A DNA stretch of 64,000 nt from Diadophis punctatus similis (Eukaryota > Chordata > Lepidosauria > Squamata > Dipsadidae), in assembly GCA_023053685.1 (NCBI GenBank), contig JALIGW010000003.1, positions 137,885,126 through 137,949,125 of the forward strand, given 5' to 3'. The position numbers were made by a program, and so were the translations under genes. The stretch's first letter is position 1. Each line of letters opens with the position of its first letter. The notes under the pieces were generated by a model. That model was given only the letters and a program-made list of their open reading frames with translations, did not search any database and had not been told where the DNA came from. Below are positions 19,748 through 31,883 of this stretch, one piece after another.

Positions 19748-21779
19748 GTAAGTACTAAAATCCAAAACAATACAAAATCACAGGTATAAAAACATATCAT
19801 CATTTTAGTCATTGTCTATCCATTGCAGGATGAAGGCCTTTTCTGCATGTGTCCAACCAATATGGTCCTGAGTTTTCTTTTGCCAATTGGCCCACAAAAC
19901 TTGCTGATATCGTTGCTCCATCCTGTTTTAGGTCTCCATAGATAATTTACTACATGAATAATATTTGGTTGCCATTTTGGAGGAACCCACATCTTTCTGG
20001 CACACAAAATTTTGTCACATAGTTATGTGGGAGCTCTTGTCAGACAATAGGCAAGATGTATAGAAATATCTGGGAAGTCTAGCAGTGGTAGACTTTTGTA
20101 CTTCATATAAGCAAGTAGGACCTGCTCCATTGTTCCTACAGGTACATCTCCATCATTCAAGACACCATTAATCTGGATAGGGGATTTTTAGCACCACATA
20201 AAACAGGCAGCTCACCTTGCTCTTCCATGCCTGAGTAAACCAATTTGATGAGGTATAAAGGCAAGTTTTAGAAGGTATCCAGTCCTCTGATAATTTAGAA
20301 ACTGTTTGGATCAGTTTGATGTTCCACATACTAAGCATTCTTATAAAAAGGCACCACTAGCAAAACACAGTTGTCCTTTAAACCCAGTGTAGTTTGAATG
20401 TTAAATCTACAATGTGATGCCTATGTTTAAGACAGCATTAAATAAGATTAGATTGAAATCCCCTTTGCATTCCCACCACCACCACCACCTATCAACCTAT
20501 TTAAAAGACTGAATTATCTTTGTAAGATAACAAATCCCAAGAGGATGGGAAATATTCAAATTCTATTAATGCTTATTCTGATTTTTTTAAAAAAAAAGTT
20601 AACACAATGTCTGTTTGTCAATTCTGCTTTAATGTTCCATCCCCCCAGCCAAAGGCAAAGTAATTTAAAATCTGAAAATACACTCTATTTGCTTATTTAC
20701 CATGTGCGTCTGAGGTAATTAAAAGGCTGCTTCTTGTGGGTCTAATAGCTGTGCCTCTGACAGCCGCATGACAAGTAAAACTTCAACAGGAATTGTTTTG
20801 ACAATATCTATTTGAATATTCACCTGCTAAAAGGCACAGACTCTTCCAGAAGAAAATGAGAACACTGCAGTCCTGTTTGCAATTGGTACATTGACATGCA
20901 GTACTATATTATGCAATATGCAGAATGCTACATCATTTGAATTTGAAATGAAACAGGGATTGTGTTAACTAGTGCCAGGTGAATTATAGAATTTTAACTT
21001 GCTAGCAATCTATGGTACGTTTGGAAATCCTTCTGTATGTGAAGAGATTAACCACCACAAAACCTGAATATGGTGCGTTACTATATTATATAATAGCTTT
21101 TGTGTTCCACCCCTAAACTTTTACACCATTATTTCAATAGACAGATGGCTGAATTAACACTAGTGAGTCTCATGTTCTTTCCAATTTGCTGTCGGTACCA
21201 CGGTATTCACTACTTGCACTGAAGAAAATATGGCAAACAGTTGGATTTATTGACATGAAGAGGTACGGTATTATCATTGCTAAAGTTCCTTGAGACTATA
21301 GGTTACTGGCTGAAGGCATGTGCTTTTCATTAGTGCAGAGCAGGCACAAATCAAAGTTCGGAAAATGGCATATTGCCATACCATCACTCATCATTGTTTA
21401 AACAGTGAATTTGTATGAGGGAACAATAGCCCTCTCATAAACCTCAATAATTTCCATCTGTGCTGGTATTTTTCTTTGCCACATGTGTTAGTTTCCACAT
21501 CAGTGCAAGACTACAAAAGCACAGGATAAAAGTTGATTCTTCTGACAGAATTTTTTTTTTAAAAAAATACTTGATTTATTAAGATAGGAGTGAAAAAACT
21601 ACAACCCCCTGATTCCACTCTGTCTGCAGACTCTATAGGTGTGGCCACCATAGAGCCTCTTACCATTTTTTAATGGGAAACATATAAGAATTATGTAGGG
21701 TTATCTGGAATGAATCTGGACCTAATAAAGGAAGAGACTCTTCAGACTATGAGTTCAGCCATCTGCTTACTAGTACAAG
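19748..21779. other. Intergenic DNA, no gene
   Basis: AT-rich with no recognised transposon. The stretch around 20690-20900 is of higher complexity and could be a conserved non-coding element, but this cannot be tested here. Confidence 0.4.
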
Positions 21780-23040
21780 CCCCATCTAGATTGTTAAGGT
21801 TGCTTAGGAAAGATTTGTAAGTGTGCCCATCTAGCTCCTTTGATCTTGAAAGAGGCAGTGTGGCCATTGCTGGACCTATTAATTCTGGATAACTTCCCCT
21901 TGCTGAGAAGGTTGTCAGACAACAGATCTTGAGAATCCTAGAGGAAACAGATTAACTGAATTAATTTTAATCAGCTTTCAGCTGTCCCTCTTCTTGAACT
22001 GGAAGACCTTTCAGTTAGTCATTCATACAACCAGTGGTGGGTTCCTACAGGTGCGGTCCACTCTATAGCACCGGTAGCGGCCCGCTGGTGACATCACAGT
22101 ACCGGTGCTGTCGGTTGCTAATGCCTGGGCACCGCCATTAAAAAATATATTTTTTAATTTTTTTTAAAAAAATTCTTCTGCGCATGCCCAGAAGCCGAGT
22201 TTCCGGCACTGTGCATGCGCTGCCTTCCTACCCCACAGTGAGTCCAAGCAGGGGAGGATGGCTGAGGGAGCGTGTGAGATGCTGAAAAAACGGGCGGCAG
22301 GAACTATCTCCATTCCCCTCCCTTCAGCAGTCCGAGAAGCCACGAACGTGCGGTGATGATCCTAGGCATTTTTGCATGTTCGAGGCTTCTCGAGCTGCTG
22401 AGGGGAGGGGGAATGGGTGGCAGGACCTATCTCAGTTTCCCTCCCTTCAGCAGTCTGAGAAGCCACGCCCACCTGGTCACATGGCCGGCAAGCCACATCC
22501 ACAAAATAAGCCACACCCACAGAGTGGTAGTAAAAAAATTAGGAACCCGCCCCTGTTCATACCCCAATCATCTCATGAACTATTGCAATGCAGTCTATAT
22601 CAGGCTGCCCTGAAGATCATTTGGAAGCTGGTTCAGAATGTGGTAGTGATGGCTCATATGGCACGACTATTTTTCAAGCTGCACTAATTGGACAGTTGGC
22701 TCTCAAGTGCAATTCAGTATGCTGGTTATCACTTACAAAGTGCTTTGTGCATAAGTTCTGGTTATCTGAAGAACTGCCTATACAGAATGCCAACTGTCTC
22801 TACCTACCCAGTAAGATTGATCATAGAGGATGCACTTTGGGTCCCTTCAATTGAAAAGTTTCACATGGGGCCCTAGGAAGCACGCTTATCATGACATCTA
22901 CCCTCTGGAATGACATATCCCCAAAGAATCCCCCAGGCTCCCCTCCTGATGACATTCAAAAAATCACTGAAGACTTGGCCATTGGGACAGGATGCTGGTT
23001 AAATCTTAACAAAATGTTTTCTTTCTTATTGAGAGTTTGT
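21780..23040 (+). mobile_element. Decayed CR1 LINE interrupted by a hAT mini-element
   Basis: The part before 22032 translates in pieces resembling the CR1 reverse transcriptase segment [11 protein letters not shown]...LDETD. The part after 22555 contains MNYCNAVYIRLP, the equivalent of [12 protein letters not shown] in the intact CR1 of this window, and later C-terminal pieces. Many frameshifts; clearly a fossil. Confidence 0.65.
22032..22555 (-). mobile_element. 524-bp hAT mini-transposon, copy 1
   Basis: The ends CAGTGGTGGGTTCCTA and TTAGGAACCCGCCCCTG are inverted copies. A TTCATAC motif occurs just before (22022-22028) and directly after (22556-22562) the element, a TSD displaced by about 3 bases. 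The interior has a GC-rich subterminal block, a poly-T/A stretch, CTTCTGCGCATGCCCAGAAG, and two direct copies of a CTCCCTTCAGCAGTC block. It shares family, length and order with copies at 40124, 61700 and 63186. Orientation follows copy 40124 as plus. Confidence 0.85.
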
Positions 23041-23143
23041 CTTCTGGTTCTGTATGTTCTGTATTTTATTTTGTTGTTTTTGTTATGCCTGCTTTTTTCG
23101 TGTAAGCTAGCTAGAATCATTTCAAGTTTGATGGTCTCTAAAT

Positions 23144-23452
23144 CAGGGGTGTTAAACTCACGGCCCATGGGCTGGATGCGTTATATTCTGGCCACGCCAG
23201 AGGTGGGTTCCTCCCGGTTCGGACCGGTTCTATAGAACCATTAGTAACTTGGCAGCCTGGGTTGCTGGAACCGGCAGCAACCCAGGCCTACCAAGCCCCC
23301 CGAGCCGGTTCTCCCATCTTGTTTTTTGCTTCTGCACATATGCAGCTCTGGGCCACATCCCTGGGCCACAGCCATCCCTGTGTTTAGCGAAGGGGGGGAA
23401 GTCGTGGTATGTCACGTGACGACAATGTGACAACGCAAGTTTGACACCCCTG
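23144..23452. mobile_element. hAT mini-transposon with perfect 8-bp TSD (composite interior)
   Basis: Ends CAGGGGTGTTAAACTC and GTTTGACACCCCTG, flanked by CTCTAAAT at 23136-23143 and 23453-23460. The interior starting near 23199 (AGAGGTGGGTTCCTCCCGG) resembles the left end of a different hAT family, suggesting a nested or recombined structure. Confidence 0.88.
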
Positions 23453-23460
23453 CTCTAAAT

Positions 23461-24205
23461 TGTATTATATAAATAAACATAGGCTTCACTCAGTAAGAAA
23501 AGAGCTTTTAAACCTCATTCCCAAACTTCAAAAAACGAAAAATCCCACTCCTGTAATGCAGTTGCATCTTCTATGGTCCACTGCCCACTTCACCAAAAAA
23601 AAAAAGGAACGCCAAAAGATTTCCACCTGTATATTAATGCATTTAAAGATACATAACACATTCCATTTATTGAATATTTATTATCATTTTCCCTAAAGGT
23701 ATGCCAGAGAAGGAAGATACATTATAGCAATAGCTTTCATGCTTGTTTCCTTCTATTTAAATAGCAGGATTAATTTTCTACAACCACATTAGTGGAAAGG
23801 TTGCTTTTAGTCAGTGACAAAGTACACTTACCATTATTCCTTTTGAGGAAATCTTTGTACTATATAATTTATGTCATATTATGCAAGTCTGGAGCAAAAT
23901 TGCAGCTATCGGAATATTTTATTTAATCAAAACATTTCTCAGAGCTCTTGGAAATTATAAGATAATTTAGTTAGAACAAAAATGAAAAAAAAAATTCCTA
24001 GCAGTCTGTAGCTGTCCAGACAAATGTACCATTCTTTAACTCAGTCCTCGCATTAATGACTCACACTTGTACATATATTAATTTTTATCTGTAATGATTG
24101 CTACTTGCTTACAAATAACCTGTCGGAGAACAAAGGCACAGATGATATTGTGAGCATGAAACTGGACTTTCTTCATATAACCTGTTATTAGTGAGACTAG
24201 AATGA
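23461..24205. other. AT-rich intergenic DNA
   Basis: Nothing recognised. Confidence 0.45.
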
Positions 24206-24447
24206 GGAGCCGAGGTGGTGCAGTGGTTAAAAGCAGCACTGCAACCTTCAGCTGATTGCTAGTTCAGCAGTTCAGCTGTTCGAATCTCACCAGGCTCAAG
24301 GTTGACTCAGCCTTCCATCCTTCTGAGGTGGGTAAAATGAGGACCCAGATTGTTGGGGGCAATATGCTGAACTCTGTAAACTGCTTAGAGAGGGCTGTAA
24401 AGCACTATGAAGCGGTATATAAGTCTAAGTGCTATTGCTATTGCTAC
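24206..24447 (+). mobile_element. Sauria-type tRNA SINE, near full length
   Basis: Head GAGCCGAGGTGGTGCAGTGG, box B GTTCGAATCTC, body CTCAAGGTTGACTCAGCCTT, and tail AAGCGGTATATAAGTCTAAG with a GCTATT repeat. Same family as 4389-4644. Confidence 0.88.
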
Positions 24448-25689
24448 TCCTGCCACTTTTATTTAACATAGTTTTGCTGGCCCAACATAGCTATTGGCTG
24501 CAGGAGGAGAAAAGAGGATTGGATTTTATTTTATAAATAAATAGTATCATTATATACCTGTACATTTCAAATGTACCATGTCACTCATTTACAGGTTTCA
24601 TCTAACTTTGAAATAACACTATTTGCCTGTCAACTTTTAACTGAGCTTCTATGAGTGACAGAACATGAAATTTCTTCCTTGTAACAGATGTCATCTATGC
24701 GAACTTCAGATGCTATTGAGAAAAGACAGGACATGTTCTATCCTACGGTACATGTAATAAAACATTGCTCTAAATCTCTGCCACATTAGAAATGATTCTA
24801 CAAGAATTTTTTAGGATCGAGAGTCCAAAGAGCCTGCATACATTTTGGGTAGGAACCTTAAATACCGATTAGAAATTAATGCATTTGCTTTCAAAACGTG
24901 TTGGCAAAAGAATTCATAATGCATTTATCCACATTCTGCTAAAACAATGTATAAACAGTTTTTTAATAATTTCCAGTAAGACAGCTGTGCTCCTTAAATT
25001 GTTGACATTATCAAATGTAAAACTATTAAATTTGATCTAGATTTTTATGAACTGAAATCCCTTTCATAGTTTTTTCTTTTTTTTAAGTTACCTAGACGGC
25101 TGACAAAAGAGTGAAAGCCGGAAAAGCACATCCAGTAATGGAATAATAGAATAATGTATGTACGATGCTGCTGCTTCTAGGATTTTTGCAGATACCAGTA
25201 ATTAGAAGAGAGTGAATTGTAAGAATGGGTATAGTAACTTTGACATCTGGCTCAAACTTTCATTAGACAAACTGGGCTTGTTAAATATGAGACCATTATA
25301 GGGGATTCTCATGTGTGACTACTCTGACAGTGTTGCCACTGATCTCACATGGTCGTAAAAACACATGGTCTGTTTCTCTACTCCCATTGTTTGGTGGTGA
25401 TGGCAAATGAGATGCTGATTTTCTAGCAGAATAATTCCAATATCCAACAAATGGATGGATTCAATTTAAGATCTTTTCCACAGGCATTTTGGTTTGAGAT
25501 TAGCGCTGCCCTTACTGGGCAGACGAGACAAAGTAAATATGAGAGGGAAATTTTAAAAAAATGGTGAAAGGGCAACTGATAGGTTTTATTAGCAAGCAAC
25601 TAAAGGAAATCTTTCTCAAAATTTAACCGACTTCTAAGTCCCAGCAAACAAACAAAAAAAAAAACAAAACCCAAACCACCTGGGAATCT
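24448..25689. other. AT-rich intergenic DNA
   Basis: No gene or recognisable transposon. Confidence 0.45.
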
Positions 25690-25691
25690 AT

Positions 25692-25838
25692 TAAGCAGTT
25701 GGAGCTCTTGCATCACAATCAGGAGGTTATGAGTTTGATCCTAGGTAGAGGCAGATGTAGGGTCTCCTGCTTGGGCAGGGGGTTGGACTAGATGACCTGC
25801 AAGGTCCCTTCCAACTTTGTTAATCTGTTAATCTGCAC
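25692..25838 (+). mobile_element. SINE-like fragment with a CR1-type tail
   Basis: A box B-like GAGTTTGATCC is followed by GGGTTGGACTAGATGACC-type and AAGGTCCCTTCCAACTTTG sequence ending in TTAATCTG repeats, the same terminus as the CR1-like LINE ending near 59300. Confidence 0.6.
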
Positions 25839-26904
25839 AGTTCACAGCACAGCAGATACAGCACATGTTGAAAGGGACTACCTTTGCTAGGCGCAGTCTC
25901 AAAACACCCAATGGACTTAAGGTGAGGCTGCACTTACCTATGCTTCTAAGGGAGCTTTTGTAACAATGCAATCACAGTAAAGCCATTAAAATTGCCTCTT
26001 GCATTCTTGGTGTGGCATTCATTATTCAGACTGTTCCTTCCACAATATTGTCCTGATTGCTTTCTGTGTCCTTCCCTGCAATAATTAACCATTCCTCACT
26101 CCTCTGGGGAGAAGGAGGCTGTATTTCTTTTTGTACAACAACCAAGTCCAGGTGGTTTCACATATCACACTAAGGCAGAGGTTCCCAAATGTTTTCGGTT
26201 CAGAATGCCATTAATATCTCAGTAAATTTTCCATGGCACCCCTAGGCCACAACTGAATTACCTTGCACTAGTAGTTCATGTGGTATTTGACAAATGTCAA
26301 GTATCACTGTCTTTTCCTCAAATGTTTTAAATATCTTGCAGTTCCTCTGTGAGTTTGTTGTGACACTAAGTCATGGCATTAAGGTATAGATTATTAGGCT
26401 TATTTGTGGACTAAGACCATTATAGCTGAATTAACACACAAAAAGTACTAAATCATACATCATGATTGGCAAATTACGGTTTGCATAATTCTTATGCAGT
26501 TCTTGCAACTACACATATTAAACTAGGACTAAGTAAAGAAGTTTTTTTAGTAAACCCAGCCAGTTTCAAATAAATAGGGAGTGAATATAGAATCTAAACA
26601 TCTAAACATTGGAAGGAAGGAAGGAAGGAAGGAGGGAGGGAGGGAGGGAGGGAGGGAGGGAGGGAGGAAGGAAGGAAGGAAGGAAGGAAGGAAGGAAGGA
26701 AGTTCCAACACTTTGCCAACCTTACACGTATAGAAATCAATTCCTTATTGGTTATACAGTTCTAACCTACTGCCATAATTTTAATTCTACCCCAACCTGC
26801 AGGATCCTGGATAAAAGACATCAAATCAGTTCCTAAAAGTATCTGTGGACTCTGTAACCCTCTTAATAAAGACAGTTAGGGGTAGAGCATCAAAAAAGGT
26901 TCAT
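25839..26904. other. Intergenic DNA with a GGAA/GGAG tract
   Basis: Mostly unique. A possible hAT left end (CAGAGGTTCCCAAATG) lies near 26177 without a matching right end. The purine repeat is listed separately. Confidence 0.4.
26612..26701 (+). repeat. (GGAA)n/(GGGA)n microsatellite
   Basis: About 90 bp of GGAA units with a central GGGA block; open frames through it are artefacts. Confidence 0.97.
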
Positions 26905-27000
26905 AGAATCAGAATCATAGAATTGGGTTGGAAGGGAGTTTGATCATCTGTCCAGCTCCCTTGCAGAGTTCAGACATCCACTAGTACATAATCTTAGACA
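26905..27000 (-). mobile_element. CR1 3'-end fragment
   Basis: Plus-strand reading GAATCATAGAATTGGGTTGG followed by AAGGGAGTTTGATCATCTG and CCAGCTCCCTTGC, a decayed CR1 terminus. Confidence 0.65.
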
Positions 27001-28298
27001 AATGTCCATCCAATCAAGTAATACTTGCCATGCTAAGATTTAGATCCAAGACCTATGCTTTAAGATTAAACTAACTTCACAAATGCTGGCATCTTGTGAA
27101 AACATAAACAACAAATCAATAGCAAGCCTTCCCAGTACACAACTCAGCCAAGGCCTGGCAACATTTTCCAAATGTGATTAGCTGCAGCAGTCAAACCAGT
27201 CCTGCTGCTCCCTGCATGGGTAAAATAGAAAAGGCAATTTATGTCATGAAACTTTGGGTGAAGCTTCAGCAAATGCTGAATACTTCACTATTAGTTTCCT
27301 GGAGTCTTTGGGAATGGACGGTATACAGATATATCCAATACACATATACAGTTTGTACCGATAATACTTTCTGGAGAAACTGAATAGGGGTTTTACATTC
27401 CAAAAATTGACAACTTTTGACTCAGCATGAATGTGGACTGTCAGAAATTTAGAATTATTGGTAAGGAGGTTTGACTGAGTTAATGCCTGACTTGGTTAAG
27501 CACGTTGTGAGAATAAGGCCAAAATGATACACTTCCTTGGATCTACTAACCAAGCAGCAGACAGAATAAGTACATACAACAATCATACGCTTAGTATCCT
27601 CCTGTTTAGTTAATTAGGACCTGAAGAAATGCTAAGAACAAAAACATTATATTTTGGTGTTGGAAAAAACATCAAAATCCTTAGGGAATTCATGAGAACT
27701 CCAATTTAACAAATTAAGGAAAACAAACTCCTCCCTCGAGAAACTGATGTTGATGACAAATGGCTGTTATCATGTTCCTGCAAGATTGGAAACACATATG
27801 ATTATAATGTTGCTTCAAGTAAATAAAGTGATTAATCTTTTGCAAGTTGTTTCAAACAATCCCATTTAAAAATTATTTAGGTAATTGCCAAAATACTGGA
27901 TTTAGAAACGGTTAGATCTGGATTTTCAAAAGGAAACCCCTTCAAGCTTTGGCTTTGAATGAAAGTCTCACATGATAATGAGAATGCAAGATTCATGTGA
28001 AAAGTTTGGGAAATGTCTATTGTCAAAGAATCTCATAGTCAACGCGATTATCAAAGGTATTACAAAGAAAGTAGAATTTACAACAGGGGAATGATCTGCC
28101 TTTCATGCTATGTACTAAAGTGTACCAGCATTCTAATAAGTTCTGTCACTTCCATCCTTCATACGGTAAATGGTATCAGAGACAAGCTTTTCAATTGTTG
28201 GACATATGGAAGAAAGTCAGAAACTTTCTCAGAAACTTTCACGCCTTCATTTGATTGCTCTTCTCCAAATAATATGAATTCTTTGATTCTCTATGGTG

Positions 28299-28329
<31 letters not shown>

Positions 28330-28859
28330 GTGTGTGTGTTTTTCAGTTGAAAGAGAACAAAACAAAGCCCCTTAATTGGAAGACACTGTTATACATGGAA
28401 TAATTAAATTTATCAAGTCCAAGACAAACTTTCAGGCTTTTATTTCAAGCTCCCTTAGCATAAAAGGTGAAGTAAATATATAGAGACTTAGTAATACTTT
28501 TAAAGCAAGGTATGCAGTAGCAAGCATTGCCATCCGATCGGTATTGTTTTTAACTCCGTAGCTGAGATAATTTCATTTCACAGATGTAGGTAGACTTTGG
28601 AACTCAGCTTCTAACATTCCCCAATACTTTCCTAATTGTTCATATTCCAGAAGACAAGCTAAAATGGCAACACTTACGCTGATACCTCATAACAATATTG
28701 ATTAGGCATTTAGTAGTTATAGGATATATAGTTAATCCCTCTTTCAGTTGCCTCTGGTGCAGTCCAAATAAGGGATTGCTACAGAGCTGTTTGATAAATC
28801 TCAGACGCTACTACGAAAGAGATGGTAGTATTTCTGGCACTTCTGATATGTCGGTGACA
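27001..28859. other. AT-rich intergenic DNA
   Basis: No gene recognised. A GT microsatellite lies at 28294-28342. Confidence 0.45.
28294..28342 (+). repeat. (GT)n microsatellite
   Basis: GT dinucleotides interrupted by a few TATG units. Confidence 0.95.
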
Positions 28860-29515
28860 GAGAATAGAATAGAATAGAATTTTTTATTGGCCAAGTGTGA
28901 TTGGACACACAAGGAATTTGTCTTGGTGCATTTTACATAAAAGAAAAGATACGTTCGTCAATAATCATAAGGTACAACACTTAATGATAGTCCGGGTACA
29001 AATAAGCAATCAAATCATATTAGATACCAGTCAATATAAATGGTAGGATACAAGCAACAAAGTTAAAGTCATACAGTCATTAGTGGGAGGAGATGGGTGA
29101 TGGGAACGATGAGAAGATTAATAGTAGTGCAGACTTGGTAAATAGTTTGACAGTGTTGAGGGAATTATTTGTTTAGCAGAGTGATGGCATTCGGGAAAAA
29201 AACTGTTCTTGTGTCTAGTTTTTCTGGTGTGCAGTGCTATATAGCATCGTTTTGAGGGTAGGAGTTGAAACAGTTTGTGTCCAGGATGTGAGGGGTCTGT
29301 AAATATTTTCACAGCCCTCTTTTTGACTCGTGCAGTATACAGATCCTCAATGGAAGGCAGGTTGGCAGTAATTGTTTTTTCTGCAGTTCTGATTATCCTC
29401 TGAAGTCTGTGTCTGTCTTGTTGGGTTGCAGAACCAAACCAGACAGTTATAGAGGTGCAGATGACAGACTCAATAATTCCTCTGTAGAACTGTATCAGCA
29501 GCTGTTATTAGCCAC
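28860..29515 (-). mobile_element. L2/CR1-group LINE 3' half with short TAGAA tail
   Basis: Minus-strand translation shows RGIIESVICTSITVWFGS and KIFTDPSHPGHKLFQLLPS, then HTRKTRHKNSFFP: the C-terminal reverse-transcriptase region of vertebrate L2/CR1-group LINEs. The 3' UTR (TCCTTGTGTGTCCAATCACA on minus) ends in four TAGAA-type units at 28861-28880. Same family as 57757-58140. Confidence 0.8.
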
Positions 29516-30519
29516 TGTCTCTAACTTGCTGCCCTTCAAATGTGTGAGATCTTAGCTCCCATATACCCAGCCTTTATTTTTGTTGCTGCTTGTCTAGAGT
29601 TTTGCAGCCTTGATCTTTTGCGATTCTAAAGAGGCGTTCAGACATAGAGGCTGAAGTTCAGAAAAAGCTTTTCCAGTCGATAAAATGCCCCTCACTCTCC
29701 TTGTGGTAAATTGGCATTTGAATATAACCTAGAATAGCAAAAGATAGATGGGTTAGGAGCTGCTGGGAGTGACAGAAAGAACATACTTTGTTCTGCAACA
29801 TTTCATATTCATAGATCATTTACTTGAGAAAGAGTCTGCAAATGTTCCCGAAAGCATCATGTAAAAGGGGAAGAAATGCCACGTTTTATCAGAAGGTTTG
29901 ACAAGCTGCAACAACATGGTAAAATTATGGGAGCTATTCATTTGCACATTTTTTTTCCTTTTAAGTAAAAATAGAAATTATCCCTCAACAAAGATGGGCC
30001 AAGAAGAGAAGTGGGCCAAGAAGAAAAGTGTGCCTTGATAGCATCAACATTGCAAACGTTCTCAGAGGTGATATCCTGTTATATTGTTACTTAGAGTTTT
30101 CCCACTCCTTCGCCTGGGGACATTTAAATCCACCCACATTAATCAAGCATTGCATTTTTGACAGGATAAGGATGATTCAGCCATATCAAATGCAATTTGC
30201 ATATCAAATGAGAAAGAAAAGAATGACAGTATAAGCTCCCAACATAATTGTTCTCCATTACAGTCAGGTTGCTTCATTTACTTCATCTTTAAAAGTGGTT
30301 CATACACTCATTATAGCTCAGCATTGAGAAATGTAAAGACTGAGCTAAGAGACATTTCAGGAACTTGTTTATGCTGAGATTCAGAAAAATGTGTCTATTT
30401 TGCATGAATTGTGCTGAACTATTAAAATAAATATCTTTTATGTTGAATTTGATCCTGGGATTCTACGGATACATTTGTGTATTTTACCATTAACTTACTG
30501 ACTTCTTCCGGATATTTAT
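29516..30519. other. AT-rich intergenic DNA
   Basis: Nothing recognised. Confidence 0.45.
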
Positions 30520-30524
30520 TTATA

Positions 30525-30630
30525 CTTCCTAACCTAATGTAATTCTTGGAGTTTCTTTTTAGTCTCCCATCCAAGTATTGACCAGATCTGACCCTGCTTA
30601 TATTACAAAACCAGAAGGACTGGCTAAGTG
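30525..30630 (-). mobile_element. 5S rRNA-derived SINE fragment
   Basis: Minus strand reads AAGCAGGGTCAGATCTGGTC then AATACTTGGATGGGAGAC. This aligns to the 5S rRNA internal promoter region (AAGCAGGGTCGGGCCTGGTT, AGTACTTGGATGGGAGAC), with weaker similarity extending toward the 5' side. Squamates have 5S-headed SINEs, so this is more likely a SINE relic than a 5S gene. Confidence 0.6.
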
Positions 30631-30778
30631 ATGCTATTATATTAAACAATAATGTAATAATATGAGCACTGATTAAACTTCAGACTCAAATGTTTCTCCA
30701 TCTTTCTCAGGTCTGACCCACAAATTATCAGAAGCAACTATTTATTTAAAGCTAAGTAAGGATTCCCCTTATATGACA

Positions 30779-30998
30779 ATAATATTTAGACTTATATACC
30801 ACTTCATAGAGGTTACAGCCCTCTCTAAGCAGTTTACAGAGTCAGCATGTTGCCCATAACAATCAGGGTCCTCATTTTACTGACCTCGGAAGGTTGAAAG
30901 GCTGAGTCAACGTTGAGCTGGTCAGGATCAAACTGCTAGCAGTGGGCAGAGTTAGCCTGCAATACTGCTTTCTAACCACTGCGCCACCACGACTCCTT
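30779..30998 (-). mobile_element. Sauria-type tRNA SINE
   Basis: Minus-oriented: the tail appears as GACTTATATACCACTTC, the body as CCTCATTTTACTGACCTCGG and the head as CTAACCACTGCGCCACCACG. Confidence 0.85.
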
Positions 30999-31499
30999 TC
31001 AGATAGTGCAAAATTGTTATGCTGGAATGATAGATAGATAGTCCTGCAATATTATCAATTTTATGTGAATAAAGTCAACAAACATGAATGTGTGTTGAGT
31101 TGAGCAGTGTTGCTACATAAAAATGATAAAACATTAACATTGCTCACTAGAATGAGATGTAGAAACACTATTAAAATCAATGTAAAATTAATGCTACTAA
31201 ATGATCAAAATTGCACACTTCCAACCGTATATTATTTTTATTACGTTTTATTAATTAATTTAGAAGCATTTGCTGCTTCAAATATTTATTATATCTGGCT
31301 TCTATCAATACACATGCCTTTATAAAGTCTATATAAGTAAAGCAAATTTTCTATAAATTATTATTTGAAACATAAGGGCCATTCTTGTTATCTGCTTTTT
31401 CTGAACACTCAAGAGCAGAACCTGTTCCTTTATACAGCACCACCAGTGGAGGGTTCTGAAAATTTTTACTACCACTCTGTGGGCGTGGCTTATTTTGTG

Positions 31500-31650
31500 G
31501 GTGTGGCTTGCTGGTCATGTGACCGGGTGGGAGTGGCTTTGCGGTCATGTGACCGGGTGGGAGTGGCTTGCCGACCATGTGACCAGGTGGGGGGGGTTGC
31601 TTGGTGATCATGTGATTGGGTGGTCATGTGACTGGGTGGGCGTGGCCAAC
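31500..31650 (+). repeat. Subterminal minisatellite, unit about 25-28 bp
   Basis: Four to six degenerate copies of CATGTGACCGGGTGGG(A/C)GTGGCTTGC, expanded from the one or two copies seen in the short family members. Confidence 0.85.
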
Positions 31651-31858
31651 TTGACGTCACTCACGTCAAGGGTTAGGGTTAGGGTGCCTGGCCTCTCCTC
31701 ACCTCAAAGGTCTCAATGAGATACAATTTCCCTATCTATTTACTACTACTGAACATCCAAAATATACTATTTAATCCTATGTAATGTGTACATACAGTAC
31801 ATATTACACACAGGCACACAAAAATATACATTATTTACTATATATACTGTATGTGTAT

Positions 31859-31883
31859 GCACACACACACACACACACACACC
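31859..31883 (+). repeat. Short (CA)n run
   Basis: About 12 CA units within the AT-rich core of the composite element. Confidence 0.9.

Noticed and set aside
31668..31688. TTAGGG repeats as an interstitial telomere
   Set aside because: Only two to three units here and two near 49787; too few to claim a telomeric origin.
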